A stretch of 64,000 bases of DNA from Pleodorina starrii (lineage: Eukaryota; Chlorophyta; Chlorophyceae; Chlamydomonadales; Volvocaceae), in NCBI GenBank assembly GCA_030267565.1, contig BRXU01000023.1:1277001-1341000 (forward strand). The letters are read 5' to 3'. The position numbers and the translations under genes are program-made. The notes under the pieces are model-generated. The model was not told the DNA's origin. It searched no databases and was given only the letters and a program-made list of their open reading frames with translations. Shown here one piece after another: positions 1 through 11,409 of this stretch; positions within the stretch are counted from its first letter, which is position 1, and every line of letters starts with the position of its first letter.

Positions 1-1324
1 CATGTCGGCCACAGTCGTCGTAATGATCATCTTCAGCATCTTCTGTCAGCAGGCCTGCGGCGCGCATTTCGGCATCACGCCCTTCGTGTCGCGCCGAGCC
101 TACGGCGTGGTTTCGGGGCTGGTGGGCGCGGGCGGCAACACGGGCGCGGCGATCACGCAGGCCATCTGGTTCGCCGGAAACGCCTCCTGGCAGCTCAAGT
201 AAGCTCACGGGGTATAGACAGCGGGGAATCGGACTGATGCGGGCCGGTGGGGGCGTGGGGCGCAGGACACAGCAACGCTTGAGCGGCCTGATTTGGGCCG
301 GGATGCGGGCATGCGACCCGGGTATGCGTGTTTGCCGTTTGTGTTCATAGGGGAGTTGGCAGGGGAAATCTGAGATCGTTAGTGTTTGTGATGACGTGTT
401 TGCGGTTGGGGCCAAATCCGACCTCAAAACCATGTTTTGGGGTTCAGTGTTCGCAGAAAACCCATTTAGATCCACCGGAGATCCGCCCTCCCTGCATGAC
501 TGACTGACTGACTGACTTGCTAGCCCTGCATGACAGTCAACCGGATTTTCCGAAGCAGTCGAACCGAACCACACGCGGCGTGACTTCCTTCCTTCCATCC
601 TTCCATCCTTCGCTCAAGCTCCTTCGCGCGACTTTCGCGCGGCCTTGGTCTTGACTCGTGCGGTACTCATGTATGTCGTATCCTGCCGTACTGTACTGCA
701 GCCTGACCAAGGCCAACGGCTTGGTCTACATGGGCATTATGATCATCGTCCTCACGCTGCCGCTCCTCTTCATCAACTTCCCCATGTGGGGATCCATGCT
801 GACTGGGCCGCGCGAGGGCGCCCAGGAGGAGGATTACTACATGCGGGAGTGGAGCGCGGAGGAGGTGGCGGAGGGGCTGCACCAGGGATCCATGCGCTTC
901 GCCATGGAGAGCAAGTGAGTGGAGGAACGCGGAAGGGAAGGGGGCGCGCAAAGGGGGCTATAAGTATATATGCATTACATGGGGAGGGATGTCGCGGGGT
1001 CATCGCTCTTGAGCTGCAAGTAAGGGCTGCGGTGCCGGAGGTTTTGCCACCACAACCAACCAACCAACCAACCAACCATCCAAATAAACAGATTGGGGCA
1101 AACAAACAGACATACATGTTTTGGACACTGCTTGCTACCACCACCACCACCACTCATCACGTCATATTCACACACAAGCACTGCTCTTCCAACCTTCCAA
1201 TCCACACCGCAGGTCTCAGCGCGGCTGGAAGGATCGCAAGGTGGTGGAGGCCGCCGCCGCCGCTTCCAACTCCTCCAACTCGACAACAGCGGAGGAGGTG
1301 CCAAAGCTGACAGCGCCTGCCTGA
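1..1324 (+). CDS. NRT2.1: High-affinity nitrate transporter NRT2, copy A (5'-truncated by the window edge)
   Basis: Only the last three exons are present: <1-198, 702-914 and 1213-1324 (stop TGA 1322-1324). The visible protein holds the last membrane segments of an NNP-family (MFS) nitrate transporter, including the second nitrate signature around [11 protein letters not shown]. This is followed by a cytoplasmic tail with the block [20 protein letters not shown]. The two complete exons, 213 and 112 nt, are exactly as long as the last two exons of copy B (5499-8646), and intron phases match, so the copies are tandem paralogs. The final exon has diverged: its tail is Ala/Ser-rich, ending in KLTAPA. 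The family imports nitrate (and nitrite) with protons at the plasma membrane, with NAR2 as partner. The numbering .1 is inferred from cluster order and could be swapped. Confidence 0.9.
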
Positions 1325-4300
1325 AGGCAGATAGAGCCTAGCAGCGGGAGAGGGCCGGGGTTCGGGAGTCGCGATGGGGATGCGATGCGCTGCTTTTGTA
1401 ATTCACACTCACACGACTGAACGGCGGAGGTGCTCTTACAAGTGATGGTTGAGGTTGTTGTTTCGGTTTTATCGCATGAGCATGTGTGCGTGTGAGCCTG
1501 GGTTGTTAAGTTCAAGCGTGTGCGCGCGTGTGTGTATGTGAGTGTATGTGAGAGTGCATGTCGGGTGAGTGTTGCGGCATGGGGGCGACATGGTCCCTAT
1601 CGATATGCTCGTGAGAGTGGGCTGAGGCGGAGGCAGAGAGTATTTATTCGCATCATGCTGATGACGACTGATGCGCGCATAGATGCAGAAGTAAGGTAGA
1701 TGCGCGAGGTAGGGCGTGTGTGAACGTGGCAGTTAAAAGTGCAGTGAGCAGCAGTTCTCGGTTGCTTTGGATCCAGGCGTTTGGATCCAGCGTTGACGTT
1801 TGGATCCCATGTTCTCAACACGTGTTGATTGCCCTGCCTGGCCCGCCGGGGATGGAAATGCATTTGCTCTTGGGATGCAAGCGCGCTGAAGACGAGATTA
1901 TTTTTTGTGCATCCGAAGCGCGACTGCATCATCATTGCGGGGCATCAAGCTGCACCGCGGGCGGCGGCGGGCAGGTGCACCTAGACGACCTTGACTTGGT
2001 TGGGGCAGGGGCTTTAGCGACGGTTGCAGGTGAGGCGGCGGAGATGACTGACTAACGAGATACGTTTCCGCGGTTGTCGTACGCAACTACCGTTGAGTTA
2101 GTTTGTAGATCGGAGCCGTTTGACCTCGCGCGTGTGTGTATATATAATACGACAGAGTTATGACCCCATCTAAGGGCGCGTTTGCGTAGCTGGAGTATAC
2201 CCTAGCTACGCTGGCTGTCGTGGTCCCGGCGGCGCGCACTTGCCGACAGGCTTGTACACTAGTATCTTGTAACGCCCGTGGCGGGGCCGCAGGGTCTGTG
2301 CCACGGCCGGCGGCCATGTTGCAGTTAGGCACGTGCGTGCCGTACATCTTCGTTCACGGCGTTGTTCCGGCTAGGGACTTCGCTTTCATGGCTGTAGCCA
2401 CTTCTTTGTCATTTCTGAATGAGGAGGGCGGGCGCGGCGGTAGGTGCAGAGGCGGTGCCGCAACATGTGTTTTGGAGTGAATGCGTCCGTCTAACGGGAC
2501 GTTAAATAAGGAGGAGTACGGCACCGTATTTGTCTTGTGCGGCGGTTATTTGCTCCCTTGAGGACGCACAGATTGTAATGTCTAATGTGTCACCGGAAGA
2601 TGAAGCCTGCGCGCTGGTTGTGTTGTTCCCCCTAGGGTCCCTGCTGCGGTGCTGGGCCGGCACTTGCAAGGCGTCATAGCTGCTGCTGGCGGGTGTCGTA
2701 CGGGTGTCACTTGCCGTACCGGCTTCACGGCTCTCGACCTCTAGCTCGCCACAGAGCCCCCGCCCTCCTCCAACGACGGGACTCACAGCAGGGCCCGCCC
2801 AGAGTCCCAAAATCTCAGTTACCGTACTTCGCGGCGACGTCTCGTGCCTTAGAGCGTTCGGCAATCCGTACCATTTGTCATGTGTCGTTGCGTACCTAGC
2901 CTACCTATGAAACAGTCTGTCTAGCCTGTACGGCTAGCGACCGGTGTGACAACCGGTCCCCCTTGTAATCGTCGCACCCTATCTATGAAACGGTACCCAA
3001 CACACAAACGCACATCGACACCCAGTCCGTTCGTTGGGGGTTCCAACGTCCAACTGGAACTGTCCGCCTGTCACGCCACACTGCACACGCGTCCAGCTGT
3101 TTTTTTAGCCTCCGGCAGCAGCAAGCTACCGTAGTAGGGGTGCCTGCTGGTTATTTAGTGGCTCCTTCGCCCTTGGTGCTATCTCTAACCCTCCGCTGTG
3201 GTGTCGGTTTTCTTACCCCACCGCTGCGGGTGCTCGCTGCTTGGACTTCGTGCCTTAATTGTGGACTGTTCAGAATTTTGCCGCTGGTCACTTGGGGGGC
3301 CCGTGACGCCGTGAGCCCTCCGGGCGTCAGCTTCGGCAAGAGTCAGGTTCGGTGCCGTGTGCACCACCGGTGTGAATCGGTGATCCCTTGGGGGCACCTC
3401 CTCTGTGAAACGGTTCCCTCTGTAACGGTTCCCGATAGTAACGGTTCCCGATAGTAACGGTTCCCTCTGTAACGGTTCCCTCTGTAACGGTTCCCGATAG
3501 TAACGGTTCCCGATAGTAACGGTTCCCTCTGTAACGGTTCCCGATAGTAACGGTTCCCTCTGTAACGGTTCCCTCTGTAACGGTTCCCTCTGTAACGGTT
3601 CCCTCTGTAACGGTTCCCTCTGTAACGGTTCCCTCTGTAACGGTTCCCGATAGTAACGGTTCCCTCTGTAACGGTTCCCTCTGTAACGGTTCCCTCTGTA
3701 ACGGTTCCCTCTGTAACGGTTCCCTCTGTAACGGTTCCCTCTGCAATTAATTAACTCAGTAAGCCGCGCTGGTCACACGACTGTGCGCTCCCTAAAACCC
3801 TTAAACCCTCCTCGTGGGGAGGCTGTAGGGTAAAAAGACTGTAGTGGCCAAGGCACGGCCGGAGTCTGTTGACCCTAGGGGGCTGCACAGCTGCTAGCTG
3901 CGGCTTGAGGTTCAGCAGCGAAGACGAACTCTTGAGACCGACCAGGGATGTTGATTTGTGGACTTGTGGAAGCGCGACAACGCCACTGGGAGCGAAGTCC
4001 GCTGGGCTCCCGGTGCCGCTTGCCAAGCTTTTAGGCGTTCTGTTTACCCCCTAGGGCCCCCGGCTCGTATGGGTAGTTTCGTTCGGGTGTGGGGGTTAAG
4101 CACTCAACCTTGCAACACACGCACACACACACGCACATGCCAACCTGAGCAGCGCGCATTTGTGAACTTTTTGAGCTGCTGATTGGTTTGAACTTGCCGG
4201 AAGGGAGAGCCGGAAGGGAGAGCCCGTGTAAACACCTCGTGACAGGTAGGGGAGCCAGGGGCGAGAGCCCGACCGCGTTGTTGTCGTCTGAGAGGGCGCT

Positions 4301-5498
4301 TGATTTTAAAGTAACGCTGAAGTGTCATGGCAACGTATGCCTTAGGACGTTAGGAAGCGCTGTATGCCTCATGACACATGAGCTTTACGCCATGTAGAGT
4401 AAGGGGCCGCGCTTTCTACGGCACGCACGGAGCGAGCAGGCCGAAGCCCACACCCATGCCGAACCCCATATCGCCTTATATCTCATCCAGAGGGGCCAAC
4501 CAACGACCGGATGCCGGGCTGCGCAGCCAGGTGACGCTGGTGGTGTGGTGGAAGTGCATCCACACAGCGACATATCGGCCCATCGGCTCAACCTCCCCAA
4601 CGGCCCCCACGGATGAACGTTCCACTTTCATACGCCTGCCGACAGCAGCAAACTCGCCATAGTATTGCCATTAGCGCGCGCTGTTTTCTGTGCTGGGCCA
4701 GAAGCCGAGAAGCCGTTGTATCAGGGGCACCTGCGCTTCCCACTGCTCCCCTCCGTTGACCCCTCTTAGGGTTGTACTTGAACCACACAAACACCTCTTC
4801 CGCATAAGACAATGCAGACTTGATGATGGAGTGACGCCGGCAACCAATATCACATCTGACTAAGAAGGCTTGTGCCTTATTTGTCCCAGAGCTTATGTAT
4901 GGAACTGGAGCACAAATTCACAATCTTTCCTAAGAGTTCTAAGCCGATGTGAAGCTGTCGTTCCAGACGAAAAACATTCATGGGAAGTACTTGAGCGGTA
5001 GTAGTCATCTCACCCGGCGTCACAAATGTCATGTGTCAGTTGATCATGTGAGCATCAAGTCAACAACAACTACCATGTGTCTGACATACGCCATGTTAGA
5101 AGTGACCCACAGGGGGGTCAGCCTCACCAACGTGGCCCAACCGTAAGTTCGTTGTATCGCTCCGCGAGGGCCGCTCACGTCGAGGAAAGATCGTCGCCTG
5201 CTGTAAAAGCAGGATATAAGCCCTAATATATTCATATTTTTTATACTTTACATTCTGACAGGAGTCGAGGTTTTTGGTGCAAGCGTCCCACGTGGGAGCC
5301 AACGCGTCGTCGCCGTGGTTCGCAAAAGCGTCGTCCAGGGTCAATTCTGAATCATAACAGAATTGTCAAACACCTCATAATCATACATTGCCCAGCTGCT
5401 TGGTTCGTTGTGCAGCCTGGCCGGCAGCTAAGCAGTGCTGAGTAAGGAAACCTCAACAACAGCTCACTGCCACAGCACTACCAACAGCGACAGCCAAG
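1325..5498. other. Intergenic region between the two NRT2 copies
   Basis: No ORF with recognisable protein features. It holds a candidate poly(A) signal TGTAA at 1397-1401, a 15/16-bp minisatellite at 3411-3747 and one telomere-like CCCTAAAA near 3792. It must also hold the 3' UTR of copy A and the promoter of copy B; no promoter elements were identified with confidence. Confidence 0.6.
3411..3747. repeat. Minisatellite, interleaved 15-bp and 16-bp units
   Basis: About 22 tandem units. The 15-bp type is TCTGTAACGGTTCCC and the 16-bp type is GATAGTAACGGTTCCC; they share GTAACGGTTCCC and differ in the leading bases. The two types are interspersed rather than in blocks. An open frame on the minus strand reads as a pentapeptide repeat (REPLQ) but is an artefact of the 15-bp period. 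Confidence 0.95.
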
Positions 5499-8400
5499 AT
5501 GGAGACCACCGCTGCGCCAACGAAATCATCCGATGAAGCCCGGAAGCTGCCTTTTACAATCGACAGTGAGGGCAAGGCGAACTCCGTGCCCATCTGGCGG
5601 TTTACCCAGCCGCATATGATGGCCTTCCATGTGCGTAAGAGCAAGATTTGTATGACTTGCTGCACGGATGTATAGTAGTGTTCGGAGGCCATTCGCGACG
5701 GCGAGCCCCTACTAACGTAGGAAGGCAGCGGGATGGCACTTGGCGTCCACGTGCTTGACCGGCCCACCTGACTTGTGAAATGATTTCCGCTTTCTCTTTC
5801 TTATAAACGCAGCTGTCATGGATTTCCTTCTTCATGTCGTTCGTGGCGACCTTCGCGCCCGCGGCGCTGGTGCCCGTCATCCGCGACGACCTGTTCCTCA
5901 CCAAGCCGCAGCTGGGCAACGCCGGTGTGGCGGCGGTGTGTGGCGCCATCGCCGCGCGCTTGTTCATGGGGACGTTCGTCGACACCGTGGGTAAGAGTTG
6001 GCGGCATTGTTGCTTAACTGCTGCCCGGACCGACGCAAGACGTGCACTTTCTGGTTTCGGCCCTTGTCTCGCACTTCTGGTTTCGACCCTGCCTCGTACT
6101 TCTGGCGTCGGTCCATGTCTCGCAGCAGCAGCGGCAGCAGCACTATTGCATCCCCCCTTGAAAGACACACGCAGCTTTATTTTGGGCCTTAAGATTCGAT
6201 GCGTGGTCGCCCCTTCCCTCGCCCGCCATCCCGCCCGCCCGTTTCAGGTCCCCGGTACGGCTCCGCCGCGACGCTCCTCGTCACCGCGCCCGCCGTGTTC
6301 TGCATGTCCCTGGTGACCGACTTTTCGACCTTCGCCGCGGCTCGCTTCTTCATCGGCTGCTCCCTCTGCATGTTCGTGTGCTGCCAGTTCTGGTGCGGAA
6401 CGTAAGTCGCTTGTCATGGTAGCGGCGGTGCCGTACCTGGGCCCTTCCGTAAGACTCTTTCGAAACACGCTGCACCCGGTGGGGCTGCGCCGGGGCCGCA
6501 CCACACCGCATCTGCTCGGGGGCAAGGCACGCACACGCACACGCTGAAGGCCCCGTTTGGGTCCTCTCTTTATAGAACACGCATCCTAGCCCAGTTGCCT
6601 GCTGGTACACTGATACGGCAGCTGCGACCCAACCCTGGGGCCCAAGCCTTACGAAGAGCGGCCACCGGGGGGTTGCGGATCCAGCTATGCGGCTCAGCTC
6701 CTTCACCCCGCATACCACCTCCTGTCCGCCCCTGATCCTCCTGGCTCAACCCTCCTCGCCCTCCCCGCCCTCCTTCCTCCCTCCCTGCCTCCCTCCGGCT
6801 CCCCTGTCTATCCCCACCACCACATCAGCATGTTCAACGTTCGCATCGTGGGCACCGCCAACGCCATCGCCGCCGGCTGGGGCAACATGGGCGGCGGCGC
6901 CTGTCTCTTCATCATGCCGCTCATCTTCGACGGCATCCGCAAGCACGCACCCGGATTCCAGGCCTGGCGCTGGGCGTTCTTCGTGCCGGGTGGCATCTAC
7001 ATCCTGAGTGCCATTGCCACGCTGCTGCTCGGTATCGACCACCCCTCCGGCAAGGACTACCGCGACCTGAAGCGTGAGGGCACTATCAAGTCCAAGGGCG
7101 CGGTGTGGCCCGTGCTCAAGTGCGGCCTCGGCAACTACAGGTGGGGAGAGAGCGCGTCTCTCGTCCGCCTATGTGACCGTCCATGTTCACTTGTGTGTGT
7201 GTGCTCCGCAGCCCGACCCGAACCGACCCTCGATCCGACCCGACTCGACCCTCGATCCGACCCGACCCCATCCGGCCCGAATCGACGCCGACCCTTGCCG
7301 CTGCAGGGCTTGGATCCTGGCCCTCACGTACGGCTACTCGTTCGGCGTGGAGCTTACCGTCGACAACGTTATTACCGAGTACTTCTACGACCAGTTCGGC
7401 CTGAACCTCACCGTTGCCGGCGCGTTTGGCGCCATTTTCGGCCTCATGAACCTCTTCTCGCGCGCCACGGGCGGCATGCTATCCGACTGGGCTGCCAAGT
7501 ACTGGGGCATGCGCGGCCGGATCTGGACCCTTTGGATCATCCAGACCCTGGGCTGCATCTTCTGTATCGTCCTGGGCAAGGTCAGCAACAGCCTCTCCGC
7601 CACCATCGTCATCCTCATCATCTTCAGCATCTTCTGCCAGCAGGCCTGCGGCGCGCACTTCGGCATCACGCCCTTCGTGTCGCGCCGAGCCTACGGCGTG
7701 GTTTCGGGGCTGGTGGGCGCGGGTGGCAACGTCGGCGCGGCGATCACGCAGGCCATCTGGTTCGCCGGAACCGCCTCCTGGCAGCAAAAGTGAGTGAAAC
7801 GCAAAAGTGAAGCCATCCACGCGCGGAGTCCCCGGTGCCCTTACTCTCGTGCGCTTCTTCGTGTGCGTGTGGGGTTTACAGCTGCGCCTTCCATCCACCC
7901 GCGCATGGTGCTGGAGTTGTGCTGCCTCCACCGCTCCATGCAACCCAGCTGGCAACCCGATCCACACGCACCTCACACCCAAGCTGGCTAGCTCTGCCCT
8001 TTCATCGGGGGTCTGGAGCTAACTGTAACACCCGCAACAACTAAAACAACCGCGACAACAACCCGCCCCTCCACCCCTCGCAGACTGGAGAAGAAGGACA
8101 GCTTCGTGTACATGGGCATCCAGTCCCTCGTCCTCACGCTGCCGCTCTTCTTCATCAACTTCCCCATGTGGGGATCCATGCTGACTGGGCCGCGTGAGGG
8201 CGCCCAGGAGGAGGATTACTATCTGCGGGAGTGGAGCGCGGAGGAGGTGGCGGAGGGGCTGCACCAAGGCTCCATGCGCTTCGCCATGGAGAGCAAGTGA
8301 GTGGCGGAACGCGGAAGGGAAGGGGGCGCGCAAAGGAGGCTATGTATGGGGAGGGATGTAGCGGGGGTGTAGCGGGATGTCGCTCTGAGTGCAAGGGCTG

Positions 8401-8646
8401 CTGGGCTGTAGTGCCGTTGGATTTTGTTTGAGTTGTAAGGTTGTTTGTCCCCGTCTGATCCCAAGTTTTTGCCGCAAGTAAGCGCCCCTCTTAACACGCT
8501 GTCCGCTGCCGTGGCTGTACGCCATCTTCTGCAGGTCCCAACGCGGGTACCGGGATCGATCCGTGGTGGCGGCAACTGCTTACAGCTCCAACCCTATCGC
8601 TGCGGAGGTCCAGGAACCCGCGGGCGTCAAGGCCACGCAGGCATAG
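5499..8646 (+). CDS. NRT2.2: High-affinity nitrate transporter NRT2, copy B (complete)
   Basis: Seven exons: 5499-5630, 5813-5990, 6248-6401, 6829-7140, 7307-7789, 8084-8296, 8535-8646; 527 aa. The protein starts [19 protein letters not shown]. It is an NNP-family MFS nitrate/proton symporter of the plasma membrane with about 12 membrane segments. The family signature [10 protein letters not shown] lies at about residues 169-178 and the second, [11 protein letters not shown], at about 392-402. The hydrophilic C-terminal tail is typical of NRT2. All introns have GT-AG ends and phases agree. The gene follows NRT2 copy A in the same direction and precedes NII1, as in the C. reinhardtii nitrate cluster, where these genes are nitrate-induced and ammonium-repressed through NIT2; no NIT2 site was identified here. 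The family is secure; the .1/.2 numbering is inferred. Confidence 0.95.
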
Positions 8647-11409
8647 GAGCCGCCAGCCATGAATCGTGTTGCCGTTAGTTAGTTGTGTTGCCATTCGTTC
8701 GTTGGAAGGAGTGAGAGCAAGACGCGGCGGTGCGCCACATCGTGTTGTGAAGTTCTCTCTTCGGTTCTCCCCGAGGGAGCGCGCGCTTCCCCCTGCCTGG
8801 GTCTGCGCTCGTCTGCGTTGGTTCTACAAGCGCGCACTTCGGGGCTGCGTTGGCGCCTCTCGGCGAGTCGACCGTGTGCGTGTGTATTTTTGTATACGTG
8901 CGTGCTCGTTGCGGGGCTGCGAGGTTTGGTTTTCGGCAGGTATATAGCTTTGTTGCTCGCGGTCTATCCTGGCCGCGGTCGGTCATTGCAGGTCTGGAAT
9001 GTGTCCCCGCCTGGTTAGAAGCTCGAGCGACGGTATGCGTAAGTGAGAAATCCACGTACGGTTATGCTTGGCAGCAGTCCACCGGCGGGGGAACGGGGGC
9101 CGAGGCGGGGGGGAGGAGGTGTAGGACCGGGGGCCGAGCCGTTTGGTGGGTAGGCAGGGACCCGCTGCAAGCTTGTTCTGGTTCCCAGGTGGAGTGTGTA
9201 AGATAGGCAGATAGAGTGCTGCACGCACGGGAGCGAGCAGCGGGCGGCGGCACGGTCGTTCGGCTGAGGGTAGAGGCAAGGCCGATAGCTGGAGCGGGTG
9301 GGGAGGGGAGGGGAGGGGAGAACAGGGCCGCACGAGGGGGCGCTCGAGCAGGCCGTGGAGAGAGTGCATCGCGTGCCTATAATATACTATATGACAAATG
9401 AGTTGCACGCACATGTATGTGTGTGTGTGTTGTGTGCGTGTGTGACTGGTGGGAAGGGGAAGATCCATTTCGCTGGTGCACCGGCAGAGAGACCAAGAGC
9501 GTTGGGCGGTTTTTTGGTATAGAGAGGAGGGTGAGGTAGGGAAGCGACCAGACGGTTTGACAGGTCCAGAGGCTGCGCGGTGAGGCCAGGGCGCGGTGAG
9601 CGGCCTCACACCGCGGTGGCAGCGGCGCTGCGTGTGTGCGACGGTGGTAGCGGAGGGCGAGGCAGGGTTATCTGAGAGTTGAAAGCAAGGGCCTTATTTG
9701 TGCTCGGCAAGCTAGCTAGCTGTATGCAGCGGAATGATACCAAAGATCGGACGAGTGTCGCTTGTGTCCGCTTGTGTCCGCTTGTTGCTGGCGAATGTAT
9801 GATAGCATTTCGGGGCGCGATACCTTTAGTCAGCCAGCATGTCTGGCTGTGCGTACGCTGGAATGGACTGCGCTGCGTAGCGCAGAGACATCATATATGA
9901 AGCAAGACATACAATTACTGCTGAGGAAAGGCCTCGGTTGTGTTGACTGGACCTATCGGATTTGTCATTCCAGGTCATTCCCTCATGCTCTTGCAGTTTG
10001 GCGAGGGAGCAGAGGCTGCAATGGCCGCTTGTAACCATAGAAATTCATGAAAATGAATGTACATGAAAACGGCGCCAGCACAATACTAGAGAGGCATGGG
10101 TTCTTGAAGTTATGAAAAAGGTGTGCAACTGCGGACAGGTTTTCGCAGCTTTTTGCGAACTGCAAAGAACGCGTATCATGTCGAAGACAGCGGCTGATAT
10201 CAGCGAGGCTAGTAGTACATACGATTACTCGGCTCAAAGATAGGCCATGCCTGCAGAAAAAGCTCTCAGTATGGATGCAGTCTGGGATCGCGAGAGTTTG
10301 CGAACCGGAATGAATTATCGCCGCCGCACTTCAGAACTTGCCTGAACACCTTTCTTTACATGTAGTATGTTTAGCATCGCGTATAAATGTTTGAAAGTGG
10401 TGTTGGGGAAGTGGCGCTGCGCCACGGCTGGCCACAGCGAAGTCCACCTAGTCCACTTGTTGTATCAGTCGGCGTCTTGGAACGCTAGGACAGCACATTT
10501 TAATATACCTTTTCTCACACGTTCTACGGTGATCAATTATCGCAAGGCTTGTCACTTGTCGCCACAGACAGATGAATGAACATGCTACTGGCTCCAGCAG
10601 TCCGATTGGAAGCAGGTCAGGTTAGCATTTCTCCCAACTATTTTACTCCTTTTTGAGGCCTTTGGCTGGATTAATCCCTCTGCAACCGTTAACCCGGCGC
10701 TCAACTGCCCCCTAGGGTTTCACAGCGTCTACGCATTCTTAAGCGTCCAGACTACACATAATATCATCGTACTGATTCACAACCCAAGTTGGAGCTTTAC
10801 GGTTACGGTGTTGGCAGCGCATGCATGCTGGATTCACGCAAATATATGCCGGTTGGTTAGTCGAAGCCGGCACGCGATTGTAGTTCTACAGCAACCAATT
10901 GGTAAGACTAGATATTTCAAGTAGTGATCCGACCCCACTGCCGGCCAGTGGGCCCACAGTTGCGAACCCAACAATTGCGCCCCTTCAGGTACGGAAAGCT
11001 CGTGGCCCAACGACCCTTCGGTGGGAGCTCACCTCAGTGCAGTATGTAAGTGCATAGACAGCCTGTCACCTGAAAGACATTTATTGCAATTATCTCTATC
11101 CTGTATCCGTTGGCGTTAAGTGAATCGTCAGTCTCCCGCGTCTTCATCAAGGTATATCCTGTAAGCGTTCATTCTATTGCTTCCTGCTCTTAGGATTGCA
11201 CTATATAGAGTTGACGAATGAATTTCAACATGCGCGAGGCTTATTATTGAGTCGTCGCCGATTTACTTGCTCAATCAGGCGCCCCCAGCACCGCTGCAAT
11301 ATGTGTCGCCCTAACGGTATGACGCCGCGTTTCCCAGCAGGTGCACTTTATCCAGCTGTTCTTCGGGCAGAAACCTCGCCGCCACATCGACCAACCCTAG
11401 TTCAGCAAC
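8647..11409. other. Intergenic region between NRT2 copy B and NII1
   Basis: No supported gene. It contains the 3' UTR of NRT2 copy B, with TGTAA candidates at 9197-9201 and near 10029, G-rich stretches around 9080-9360 and a short TG tract near 9417. The NII1 promoter must lie in its last part, which is markedly more AT-rich. I see no repeat or transposon structure here. Confidence 0.5.
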
